From the NCBI GenBank assembly GCA_018715345.1, contig DVLT01000001.1, positions 1 through 64,000 on the forward strand: 64,000 nucleotides of DNA. Reading direction: 5' to 3'. The position numbers were made by a program, and so were the translations under genes. This DNA comes from Candidatus Onthocola gallistercoris (GTDB lineage Bacteria > Bacillota > Clostridia > Lachnospirales > Lachnospiraceae). This document shows positions 36,805 through 45,693 of the stretch, one piece after another (positions within the stretch are counted from its first letter, which is position 1; the number at the start of each line of letters is the position of its first letter). Under the pieces are notes generated by a model, which was not told the DNA's origin, ran no database searches, and worked only from the letters and a program-made list of their open reading frames with translations.

Positions 36805-36850
36805 GCTGCCGTATCTATGATTTTCTGATCATAGATGCGGCAGCATTTTG
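36805..36850 (+). terminator. Bidirectional terminator between lipoprotein and metalloprotease
   Basis: A 16-bp stem (36805-36820 with 36829-36844, one G-T pair) with ATTTTG on the plus side and a TTTTTT run on the minus side (complement of about 36794-36799). Confidence 0.88.
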
Positions 36851-36888
36851 TATGCCATGGGGAAGGGATCCGCAAAATATGAAACGGG

Positions 36889-39800
36889 CTATTGGATCAG
36901 ATACCAGTTTCCGCCATATTTTATGGCATACAGTTCCATCCCATCGGCAAGCCAGTCCGGCCATATCTGACTCCAATCCGGATAGGCTGTGATCGGAAGT
37001 ATACAGGCTTCATCAGGCATGATCCCATATTCACTGTAATGAGCGGACAGGTCATCCACGGACAATGTTTCAGCGCCTGGGAAACGGACGCTTTGGATAC
37101 CGGTGTAGCCGCCAAAATCCACTTCAGCCAGTCTTTCTGACCAAAGGGCTTCAATCTGGCTGCGCTCGTATTCCGAACCTGTGATATACAGGTCAGCGAT
37201 GGCGGCGCTGTCCTGGGCCAGAAAAGCATCGGAAAAAGCTGTGAACAGGTCGTCTGTTGTCTCTGTGCCGGATAGAACAGACAAATCGGAATCCGTTGGG
37301 GAAGGACCTTCGGACAGCCCCACGTTGCCTGAAGCAGAATCTGAAGAAGTATCCCGGTAATCATCCAGTAGCCCTGTCGAATCATAACTGGTAAATGAGA
37401 TGCCCTTTCCACTGCCTTGATAGGGAGACAGGATTCCGCAAAGTTCTGTCAGTGTCCCGCCGCCTGCCATCTGGCAGGTTTGCGTAGGACGGCGGGTGCA
37501 GCAGTCGGCGATATACTGCTGATAGGCGTTATAAGTACCCCGGCTGACCGGATCCGGATCGTGCATGGTACGGAAAAAACTGTCGGTCAGTCCGATATCG
37601 GAAAGCCCTTTTTCCCATTGCTGTTTGTAACCTTCAAAATAGTTTTCGGGAATATTATTGGAAACCCCTTCCCAATTAAAGGATTGGCTTTCTTCCCAGC
37701 CCTGACGGTTATTGCCGAGACCATGATGGCGGCCGCCCATGGTTTCCAGGGCCCCCTCGGAGGCCCCGATATCACAGTAGGCAGCATAAGCAAATTCGGA
37801 GCAGTCCACGCCTCCGGATATATTCAGGGCGCCGTCGTAGGTCAGACGGATCAGGCTGAAGCCCTGGGAGTTAAAATTAAAATAATTATCCAGATACAGA
37901 GCCGCCTGCCCGTCTTGCGTCCCCCTCATAAACTGGATGGAACTGGAATACAGACTGTCCGGAAGCCCGAGAATGGAAACGGATCTTTCATCAGCCAAAC
38001 CTGCAGAGCCGTCGGACAGGGTGTCATAGACGGACAGGTAAATCCTGGTGTCGATCCAGGAACCATCTATAGCGCCGGTATCATAAAGTTCTGTCGGTTC
38101 AGACCGGACGGTGAGCAGTTCATTTTGGCCGTCTGAGTCGTAGTCATAAATATCTGCGCATAACAGGCCCGTAAGCCGGTCATAGGGTACAAGCGTCTCA
38201 CCGCCGCCGTAGCCGGTGTCCGGATACTCTTCGGAAACGGTGTCCATAACACCATACTGGGCTACAAGGTCATCCAGGATAGATTCCAGTTGGGCGTCAT
38301 TGTCAGGCGCAGTGGTTTCTGTGATCTCCTGATCGATATTTTCACCTGCCGGTATCAGCTCGATTTCATTGAGCAGATAAGAAGTACTGTCAAAGGCGGT
38401 GGCAGAACCATGATAATTTTCATATCCTTCCGCATAGACGGTGATCGTATAGTCTTTACTGCCGCCAAAGGTCTGGAAGCAGCATTGGCCGGAAGCATTG
38501 GTGGTTTCATTGAGGGCTCCTGGGAAGGAGGTTTCGGCTTTTACGGAAGGGAACCGGCTGATCCATTCATTCAAGTAGGATTCCAGGACAGTATTCCAGT
38601 GGATATGGAGACTGACGGAAGCGTTTTCGATGGGTTTGCCGGTTTTGGCATCCGTTACCTGTATCAGACAGGAAGCCTGATCGCCAAGGATACCCACATT
38701 CTGAAGGGCATATGTGACCTGTTCCATCTGATCAGAAGTCAGGCCGCCATTTTCCCACATCATCGAAGCGCTGGCCGTAAGGGAATAACCAAAATCGGAA
38801 AAACAGGCGTTTTCAGGCAGAAGGAATATGGATCGGTAGACAAGGGATGACATCTTTTCCATGGCTTCCTCCGGGGACATACCTTCATTCCGCCATTCCT
38901 GCCAGATCTGATACATGGCATAGGAGGCTATGGTGCAGGCGTTATGTCCGTCGGTACTGTCCGGAACATAGTCGTTATAATCATAGATCAGATCTTCATA
39001 TTGTCCGCCGGGATAGAGCTGACGGACAGCATTTTCCCAGTCCGGATCGCCTTTTGTATACCAGCTTTCGGAAAGTTCGGCGAATATATCACTGTAAAAT
39101 TCCTGGAGAGCATTTGTCTCGCTTACACTGTCACCTTCAAGCATGGCGATCGTCTGGACAACGCCGTGGGAATATTCGTGGACGGTGGTGTTTTTGTCAT
39201 AGGCGTAGATAGCATTCCCCTGATCGCCCAGGTAAAAGATGACCGCTGTGTTTTTAGCCGCGTACATGGCTGCGTTGTCTGTCAGGACGTGGTCCGTTCC
39301 AGAGCCGGAGGGATCAGCTTCGATCTTACCGGAAGTATTATAAATAAGTTTGACATGGCCGTCCTGGCCATTATAACCGCTGCGGCCAAGTACATCGTAA
39401 AAATAATCAAAAGCCAGTGAAGCGGAAGCGTAAATGTTCCAATAGGCTGTATCGGAGACAGACAGGTCGGATATGCGCATCGGTTCGGTGAGCAGTCCTG
39501 CGGAATAAGTTTTGCCGGTATAGTGGAGGGCCTGATCTATGAAAGATGTTTCACCATGTTTTTCGATAAAGGATTCGTCATCATCCCATTCCAGGCCGAG
39601 GACCGTCAGATAACCTTCTGCATCGTACATGGAAAGGGAGCGTTCATCATCCCGGAAAATGTATGTTCCGTCGGAAGTGTCCTGCTGGAGTGTCAGCCCG
39701 TTTTTGTAGATATCATTGTCAACAGATACCGGTCCATAATAAAGAGCCGTATCTGAAAAATGGAGAATTTCCCCGGTGGAAGCATCCATGATCATATGAT

Positions 39801-40419
39801 AGACCCCATATCCATCGGATAAGTCGGAAGCATAGGCCAGGCGGGGGGAATCCGATGGATCTATATAGATGACCAGGGGGTCGTCTGTCTCAAAAGTCAC
39901 TTCGATATTTTCCGACCCGTGAAGTCCGGAAAGATAGCTTTTTGCTGTCTGAAAGAAATCCTCCGGACTGAGGACGGGCGCAGTGGACACATCTTCCAGG
40001 AGGACACAGTTGCCGGAAGCGGCCTGTACGCGTCCGGCATGGTTTGTCAGTATGGCCGCCCGGTGTCCGTATACAGGGATATCCTGATAAATCTGCTGAA
40101 ACTGATAGTAGGTTTCCCCCTCAGGCGTGGTGATGATCTGGTCGACGGCCAGGCTGTCTATGGATTCACACAGGCCGCAGGAGACGGCAGCCTGGGCGGC
40201 TTCACCTTCGCTGGCGGCGGTCAGTGGATCCGAAAGTTGGTACAGACCGGTGAAATCGTCATTGACATAAAATCCCGTATTTATATCATCGCCGCCGTAG
40301 TCTGCCGGATCATCGGATACAAGATTGCTTGGCGGATCAAAAAAAAGATCGGACAGCAATACGGCCATCAGGATGACAGCCATGACCAGAATCGTAAATT
40401 TGTAGATACGCTGCTTCAT
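36889..40419 (-). CDS. Large membrane-anchored or secreted M4-type metalloprotease
   Basis: Thermolysin-like gluzincin of 1176 residues, about twice the usual length. An N-terminal membrane segment (about 8-24) is followed by a propeptide-like FTP/PepSY region (about 85-235), then the catalytic domain with zinc site HEYSH (414-418), third ligand E440 in LQEFYSDIF and the His motif in DGHNACTIASYAMY. Beyond about 610 come a carboxypeptidase-regulatory-like beta domain (QVTDAKTGKPIENASVS), a calcium-loop-like DYDSDGQNELL and an unrecognised C-terminal region. AGGAGGAT precedes ATG 40419, and the upstream LytTR gene stops 4 nt away, so both share a transcript. It probably acts outside the membrane. 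Confidence 0.82.
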   Translation of the reverse strand: MKQRIYKFTILVMAVILMAVLLSDLFFDPPSNLVSDDPADYGGDDINTGFYVNDDFTGLYQLSDPLTAASEGEAAQAAVSCGLCESIDSLAVDQIITTPEGETYYQFQQIYQDIPVYGHRAAILTNHAGRVQAASGNCVLLEDVSTAPVLSPEDFFQTAKSYLSGLHGSENIEVTFETDDPLVIYIDPSDSPRLAYASDLSDGYGVYHMIMDASTGEILHFSDTALYYGPVSVDNDIYKNGLTLQQDTSDGTYIFRDDERSLSMYDAEGYLTVLGLEWDDDESFIEKHGETSFIDQALHYTGKTYSAGLLTEPMRISDLSVSDTAYWNIYASASLAFDYFYDVLGRSGYNGQDGHVKLIYNTSGKIEADPSGSGTDHVLTDNAAMYAAKNTAVIFYLGDQGNAIYAYDKNTTVHEYSHGVVQTIAMLEGDSVSETNALQEFYSDIFAELSESWYTKGDPDWENAVRQLYPGGQYEDLIYDYNDYVPDSTDGHNACTIASYAMYQIWQEWRNEGMSPEEAMEKMSSLVYRSIFLLPENACFSDFGYSLTASASMMWENGGLTSDQMEQVTYALQNVGILGDQASCLIQVTDAKTGKPIENASVSLHIHWNTVLESYLNEWISRFPSVKAETSFPGALNETTNASGQCCFQTFGGSKDYTITVYAEGYENYHGSATAFDSTSYLLNEIELIPAGENIDQEITETTAPDNDAQLESILDDLVAQYGVMDTVSEEYPDTGYGGGETLVPYDRLTGLLCADIYDYDSDGQNELLTVRSEPTELYDTGAIDGSWIDTRIYLSVYDTLSDGSAGLADERSVSILGLPDSLYSSSIQFMRGTQDGQAALYLDNYFNFNSQGFSLIRLTYDGALNISGGVDCSEFAYAAYCDIGASEGALETMGGRHHGLGNNRQGWEESQSFNWEGVSNNIPENYFEGYKQQWEKGLSDIGLTDSFFRTMHDPDPVSRGTYNAYQQYIADCCTRRPTQTCQMAGGGTLTELCGILSPYQGSGKGISFTSYDSTGLLDDYRDTSSDSASGNVGLSEGPSPTDSDLSVLSGTETTDDLFTAFSDAFLAQDSAAIADLYITGSEYERSQIEALWSERLAEVDFGGYTGIQSVRFPGAETLSVDDLSAHYSEYGIMPDEACILPITAYPDWSQIWPDWLADGMELYAIKYGGNWYLIQ

Positions 40420-40423
40420 TGAT

Positions 40424-41140
40424 TTAATATCCTCCTGTATGCTGGATAGTAAGTATGTTTTTCAGATGTTTATAATGAGTCCGGCTGACTGGAAGAGACG
40501 TGCCGTCTGAAAGAAGGACCGTGCTGCCCCCCAACTGCCGAAGATGACGGCTGTTGACCAGATAGCTTTGATGACAGCGTATAAAGCCGGAGTCAGCCAG
40601 CAGTTCTTCCAGATGATCCAGTTTTTCATAAAATTCGGTTGTTTCCTCCCACATATGGGCGATGATCTTACGCCGGAAACTTTCCAGATAAAAAATATGA
40701 CTGAGGGGAAGCTGGATGCTGCATCTTTGGACCGTTACATTCAGGAAGTCTGCGGGACGCTTCCATCGTTCATTCAGATACCGGCCGATGACGTCCTGAA
40801 GCCGGGCCAATGACACCGGCTTGATCAGAAAATCGAAGGCGTGGTAGCGATAACCTTCCGTTACGTATTCGGCGGCATCTGTAAGAAAGATAATATCCGT
40901 GTCCGGCGAAAGGTATCTGAGTTGGCCGGCTGTTTCCAGTCCGCTCATGCCATCCGGAAAATGAATTTCAAGAAAAACCAGATGAAAAAGGGACGTCTGC
41001 TTTTCAAGAGCCAGCAGTTTTCTGCCGCTGGAAAAGCAGGTAAGGTGATAGTCCCCGGAATCGAATAACAGCTTGGACAGAATATCACAGAAGGTTTTCC
41101 TATGGGAAATATTCGGATCACAGACAGCGATTTGGAGCAA
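40424..41140 (-). CDS. LytTR-family regulator with an atypical receiver
   Basis: Response-regulator-like protein of 238 residues: receiver (about 1-120) and LytTR DNA-binding domain (about 135-235; SIQLPLSHIFYLES, RCHQSYLVN). At the phospho-acceptor position the sequence is VFLEIHFPDG, with Glu58 instead of Asp, and the N-terminal acidic pair reads Asp8-Pro9. The Thr in FLTDA and Lys in FLIKPVS remain. Glu often imitates phosphate, so it may be locked active and need no kinase; no histidine kinase is nearby. Start TTG 41140 has AAGGAGG 7 nt upstream. It is co-transcribed with the metalloprotease, its obvious first target. Confidence 0.88.
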   Translation of the reverse strand: MLQIAVCDPNISHRKTFCDILSKLLFDSGDYHLTCFSSGRKLLALEKQTSLFHLVFLEIHFPDGMSGLETAGQLRYLSPDTDIIFLTDAAEYVTEGYRYHAFDFLIKPVSLARLQDVIGRYLNERWKRPADFLNVTVQRCSIQLPLSHIFYLESFRRKIIAHMWEETTEFYEKLDHLEELLADSGFIRCHQSYLVNSRHLRQLGGSTVLLSDGTSLPVSRTHYKHLKNILTIQHTGGY

Positions 41141-41287
41141 AAAAAAACCTCCTTACAGCGGCGCAGACCCGAAAAAGCTTTCCGTATCTGCGTATATTCT
41201 ACAGTTATTATCTGCGAAAAAAATGATTCTGTAAATGTGTGACAAAAACGGAGACAAAAAAACGCGAAAAATCAGCTACAGATGTGA

Positions 41288-41377
41288 GGCGGAACAACCG
41301 CCAAAATACGTGGGAAAGGTGATATAATAAGCTATATTTTTTGTGCCGGATACGCGTTTGATATGAGCGGCACAAAA
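41288..41377 (+). promoter_or_regulatory. Promoter with inverted repeats before the HTH-kinase operon
   Basis: GGCGG/CCGCC (41288-41292, 41298-41302) sits where the -35 should be. TATAAT at 41323-41328 is the -10; no consensus -35 is seen. Downstream, TTTTGTGCCG (41339-41348) and CGGCACAAAA (41368-41377) form a perfect 10-bp inverted repeat with a 19-nt centre, just before the ribosome site. It could be an operator for the HTH protein or an RNA hairpin in the leader. Confidence 0.6.
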
Positions 41378-41399
41378 TATGCAAGAGAGGGGGGCAGAG

Positions 41400-42872
41400 A
41401 TGTCTAAATTTTCTGTATATCTCAAAGAATTGCTGGATCAGAGAGGAGAACCCATCGCCAGGGTGGCCAAAAATGTGGGTATCGAGCGAACATCCATCTA
41501 TAAAGCACTGAAGGATGAACGGACGATGCCCTATACAGCATTGAAAAAACTGATCCAGTATCTTCAACTGACACTTTCCCAGGTTTGGGAATTGAATCAA
41601 TATTATGAAATGCTGCTCCAGGGGGAAGATATATATCGGATCCAGGAAGCCATCTGCGATCTGCTGGGGGAATTGTCACATCTGCATTTTTCAGGATATC
41701 AGAAAGCGGGCTTTCCCGCAGCGCAGAGGGACATGACGGACGTTACGGGACTTATCTGCGGAAAATCGCAGGTAGAATCGGTGATCCGGACCGTCTTGCG
41801 GTGGGAAGTGGAGAACAGGAAAGGAGCTGAGCTGTCCTTATATCTCCCGAGTCATTCCGATCTGACGGATAGTCTGCCGGGACTTTGGCAGAACGGAGAG
41901 AATTTTGCTGTTCGGCAATTGGTAAGTTTTAAGCCGAATCACTCCGGAGCGGGTACCCATGTGGAGAACCTGCATTTGCTCCAGAAGATTCTGCCATTGG
42001 CTTTTGTATCCGGCGGCAGCTATTTTGCTTATTACTATTTTGAGAACAGCACAGTTCCGGTAAATATCAATCCGTTATCCTATTTCATCATCACACCCAA
42101 CTATCTGATCACCATGGATACCAAGATGTCAGCGGCCCAGTTTCAGGCAGATACATCGTTGATACAGCTTTATGAAAAACGGTTCAGGCAGATACTTACC
42201 GAATGTCAGCCGCTTAATTCCTATTCCAGTCAGCCGGAGTATATACTGGAAGCTTATATGCAGAGCACAGATGAGGATGGATATTATACATTGATGCCCC
42301 AGCCTTGTCTGGGACATTATTATACAAGGGAACGGATCGAACGCCAGTTTCTGGATGTCCCGGGACTGGAAAACCTGATCGAGCTGAGTGACCGGCGGAT
42401 GGAACGGCTGAGAAATCTGAACAGCAATTATTATACGATCTTTTCAGAGGAAGGGCTGAGAAGTTTGGCGCAAAACGGTGTTATGGTGGATCTTCCATCG
42501 GAATTTGTGAAACCCTTTAGCCTGAAATTGCGATGGGAACTGTTCTGTGAACTGAGAAAAGATATTGAGGCAGATGTGATCCGAGGATGTTTTGCGGATA
42601 CGGAAAAACTGCCGATACCGCCTTATCTGGCCTTTACCTGTGACCCACGGTATGGAGTCCACATATATGCGGTCCAGAGTTTTATCGGAGGCGCGTACGC
42701 CTGCAATCTGCATATTGAAGAAAGCAGTATCGGTCAGACGTTCTGTGAGTTTATCCGGTCTTTGCCCAACAGTAAGTTCGTATATCCGAAAGAAAGAACA
42801 TTGGCCGTACTGGATGAACTGATCCGGGACATGGAAGAAGCCATGGAAAAGGGGGATGAGAACATTGATTGA
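41400..42872 (+). CDS. HTH protein with large unrecognised domain, head of kinase operon
   Basis: Of 490 residues, the first 65 are an XRE/Cro-like helix-turn-helix region (VAKNVGIERTSIYKALKDER). The remaining 420 residues match nothing I recognise; they contain several Tyr-rich segments (YFAYYYFENS, SNYYTIF) and no membrane span, so the domain is cytoplasmic. It may sense a ligand or the state of the kinases. I chose ATG 41400, after AGAGAGGGGG, over ATG 41379. Its end overlaps the first kinase gene, so they are made together. It might regulate its own promoter through the inverted repeats upstream. Confidence 0.72.
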   Translation: MSKFSVYLKELLDQRGEPIARVAKNVGIERTSIYKALKDERTMPYTALKKLIQYLQLTLSQVWELNQYYEMLLQGEDIYRIQEAICDLLGELSHLHFSGYQKAGFPAAQRDMTDVTGLICGKSQVESVIRTVLRWEVENRKGAELSLYLPSHSDLTDSLPGLWQNGENFAVRQLVSFKPNHSGAGTHVENLHLLQKILPLAFVSGGSYFAYYYFENSTVPVNINPLSYFIITPNYLITMDTKMSAAQFQADTSLIQLYEKRFRQILTECQPLNSYSSQPEYILEAYMQSTDEDGYYTLMPQPCLGHYYTRERIERQFLDVPGLENLIELSDRRMERLRNLNSNYYTIFSEEGLRSLAQNGVMVDLPSEFVKPFSLKLRWELFCELRKDIEADVIRGCFADTEKLPIPPYLAFTCDPRYGVHIYAVQSFIGGAYACNLHIEESSIGQTFCEFIRSLPNSKFVYPKERTLAVLDELIRDMEEAMEKGDENID

Positions 42873-45654
42873 TGTGGAGCATCTTTGCCCGGGGTGCATG
42901 GGACGGTGGGAAGATACCGAAAAGCCTTGCCCGCGCTGCGGGTTTTCCCCGGAGGATCCGGGGACGGATCCCAGGAGCCTGGCAGCGTTTACTGTTTTAG
43001 GCGGCCGGTATCTCACCGGAAGGAAGATCGGAACCGGCGGCTTTGGTATCACTTACATTGCCATGGATCTGATCAAGGAGGAACCGGTGGCCATCAAAGA
43101 ATTTTTTCCGGTCAGTCTGGCAAAACGTCAAGGAGAGCGTATTGTGTCCCTTCCGGGAGAAGACGGCAGGTATTTTCGGGAAGCGCTCCGCAGTTTCCGA
43201 CGGGAAGCGGATATACTGGCCCGTTTTAAAGGGGTAAAGGGTATTGTAGCCTACCGGGATTTTATAGAGGAAAACGGCACCTCATATCTGGTCATGGATT
43301 ATGTGGAAGGGGTCAATCTGAAACAGCATATGCGCCGGACGGGGGAGACATTTTCACAGAGAAGAGCGCTGGAGATGATGGAGCCGATCCTGCAGGCAGT
43401 GGAAGCAATGCATGGCCGGCATATCCTTCACCGGGATATCAGTCCGGAAAATCTCATCCTGAAACCGGACGGGACGTTGACGCTTATTGATTTCGGCGCT
43501 GCCAGGGAATTTTCTCTGGATGAAGAAGAGAATCTGACGGTTATCCTGAAGCACGGCTATGCCCCGGAAGAGCAGTATCATTCCGGAAGCCGTCAGGGAC
43601 CCTGGACAGATCTTTATGCCTGCTGCGCGGTCCTGTATCAGATGGTGAGCGGCATTCTGCCCCAGGATGCGGCCAGCCGGCGGCAAAAAGATGATCTGCT
43701 TCCATTGGATGAGATGGAAGATCTGGAAGTAACAGAACATTTTGCGCGGGTCATAGAAAAGGAAATGACAATCCATGCTACGGAGCGTTATCCTTCCATC
43801 AGGGCTCTGATGAAGGAACTTTATCCGGAAGAAGAGCCGGCCGGAGAAAGTAAAACCGGGGAAAAGGAAGAAGGTCAAGGGGAGACAGCACCGGAGACAG
43901 AAAAGGTGGCGGATGAAAAAACTACACCGCTTGCAGAAGGGCGGAATGAGGCGGCAGATGAAAAGGCGGCGCAGCGGGAGGCTGGAATGGAAAAATCGGA
44001 CGTTGGGACAAAGTCCTGGGAAAGTCAGAAATTTCAAACAGCCGGCTCGGAAAGAAAAGAGTCCGGTATCGGAAGTTACAAGTGGCCATTGACGATCATC
44101 GGCTGCGCGGCTCTCTTACTGATACTGGCCTTCGTTTTTATGCCCAGGGGCGCTGTCGGCGATGAGGGGGTTGCAAGAGACAGCGAGGAAGCTGCAGAAG
44201 TGTATACAGATCCCATGGAAGGGCGGTATGTGTGGCTTGCGACAGACATAACCGATGCGTCAAACGGCACCCGCTATCTGATAGAATACAATGACCATGG
44301 ATATGTGAGCTATATCACCAGTTACAATGTTTCACCCTATAATTATGCCAGCATTTTGGGGGGAAGCTATGGGGTGGATGCCTCATTCGGCGAGATCTCA
44401 TCGGATTTTTATTACGAGTATGACGGGTACGGAAGAATATTATCGGCAACTCAGACAACCTATGGATCGGATTCGGATTATCAGTATACCCAGAAGTTTG
44501 ATTATCTGAATGAGTCCAGTGATATCCCGATCATGATCCAGCTGGATACCATGCAGGAGAACTTTTCCACTTATTACTATATGGAGAATGACGACGGAAG
44601 TCTTACAGGCGTCTCTACCAAAGACGGATCCTACGATCTTGAAATAGATTTTATTTATGAAGACGGCCTGGTATGCGGTGTGAGAGAAACCGTTTACTGT
44701 CCGGAACCGGAAGATCCGGAAGTCCTGGAACAGTTTGTCAGCAGGTATTATACAGGGGACGATACGGTTTTCTTTTATGGTGTCAACTATGAGATATCCG
44801 AGTCGGGAGAGTTGGGAAGATGTGAATGGATCGAAGGCGAAGAGGTTTTTGCTGAAATGACCATGGACATACCGCCGGAGGATAGTTTGGCGGACAGTCT
44901 TAAAGTAGATTCCGTATCTGGTCTTTACCGGTATGTTTCGCCGGATTCCAGCGGTGAAACGGACGACTACGGTAATGTGCTCCAGTACGATGACTGTTAC
45001 ATATGCTATACGGAATACTCGGTGGACGATGGCATTTACACAGCTACAGGCAATGAATCTGCTCCCTCCGGCTATGGCTCCCAGACCTCAGATGCGGATA
45101 CAAGTACCGGGACCGGATATACGGAGAGCCCGGATCCGGCAATTTCCGACGCCCATACGGAAGTGATCGAAATGCTGACGGAATATGGCATGATCGCCGA
45201 AAAGGGTTATGCGCCGGAATACTATGGATCGTCGGAGGATGTGGTCAACGCGGTAGATCAGGGGGTGGTGGACGCCGCCTTTCTTCCGGTCAGCAAGGGA
45301 CAGGCCTCGCTGACAGCCCAGGCTGGGGAAGGCTATTTTGTATTTCCGCCGGAAGAGTGGTTTGAAGATGACGAGACGGCATGGACACTTTTTGCATCAT
45401 CTGCGGACACATGGTGGGAATTGACAGGTATCCTCATGGATGAAGGCTACTACAGCCCGGATGACAAAGCCTATGAGTTCCTTTCAAATATCCGTGAAAC
45501 CGGCGGAGACCGTTACTTGATCGTCCATGCGGAAACAACCCTGCGATTCGAATTGGCCGAAGTCTATCTGACCTACTGGGCGGAAGAGACGGGAAGCAGC
45601 TTTGAACTGTATGATGACGAGACAGGCGAACAGTTATCGATGGGTTTAGGATAA
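42865..45654 (+). CDS. Transmembrane Ser/Thr kinase with four-Cys N-terminus and large outer domain
   Basis: Eukaryotic-like kinase of 929 residues. C8, C11, C22 and C25 (CPGC, CPRCGF) form a zinc-ribbon-like module. The kinase domain has GTGGFG (56-61), K78 in VAIK, HRD (189-191) and DFG (209-211), so it looks active. A charged linker rich in Glu/Lys leads to a membrane helix at about 407-427. The outer part has a Tyr/Asp-rich beta-type region (EYDGYGR motifs, about 440-690) and a C-terminal segment (about 755-929) that resembles a periplasmic-binding-protein fold, a tentative match. The start TTG 42865, 9 nt after GGGGG, matches the paralogue's MIDVxHLCPGC; ATG 42856 is the alternative. Confidence 0.86.
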   Translation: MIDVEHLCPGCMGRWEDTEKPCPRCGFSPEDPGTDPRSLAAFTVLGGRYLTGRKIGTGGFGITYIAMDLIKEEPVAIKEFFPVSLAKRQGERIVSLPGEDGRYFREALRSFRREADILARFKGVKGIVAYRDFIEENGTSYLVMDYVEGVNLKQHMRRTGETFSQRRALEMMEPILQAVEAMHGRHILHRDISPENLILKPDGTLTLIDFGAAREFSLDEEENLTVILKHGYAPEEQYHSGSRQGPWTDLYACCAVLYQMVSGILPQDAASRRQKDDLLPLDEMEDLEVTEHFARVIEKEMTIHATERYPSIRALMKELYPEEEPAGESKTGEKEEGQGETAPETEKVADEKTTPLAEGRNEAADEKAAQREAGMEKSDVGTKSWESQKFQTAGSERKESGIGSYKWPLTIIGCAALLLILAFVFMPRGAVGDEGVARDSEEAAEVYTDPMEGRYVWLATDITDASNGTRYLIEYNDHGYVSYITSYNVSPYNYASILGGSYGVDASFGEISSDFYYEYDGYGRILSATQTTYGSDSDYQYTQKFDYLNESSDIPIMIQLDTMQENFSTYYYMENDDGSLTGVSTKDGSYDLEIDFIYEDGLVCGVRETVYCPEPEDPEVLEQFVSRYYTGDDTVFFYGVNYEISESGELGRCEWIEGEEVFAEMTMDIPPEDSLADSLKVDSVSGLYRYVSPDSSGETDDYGNVLQYDDCYICYTEYSVDDGIYTATGNESAPSGYGSQTSDADTSTGTGYTESPDPAISDAHTEVIEMLTEYGMIAEKGYAPEYYGSSEDVVNAVDQGVVDAAFLPVSKGQASLTAQAGEGYFVFPPEEWFEDDETAWTLFASSADTWWELTGILMDEGYYSPDDKAYEFLSNIRETGGDRYLIVHAETTLRFELAEVYLTYWAEETGSSFELYDDETGEQLSMGLG

Positions 45655-45693
45655 ACGTGTTACATTTTTTGTGGAAAAGCAGAGAGGATATAT

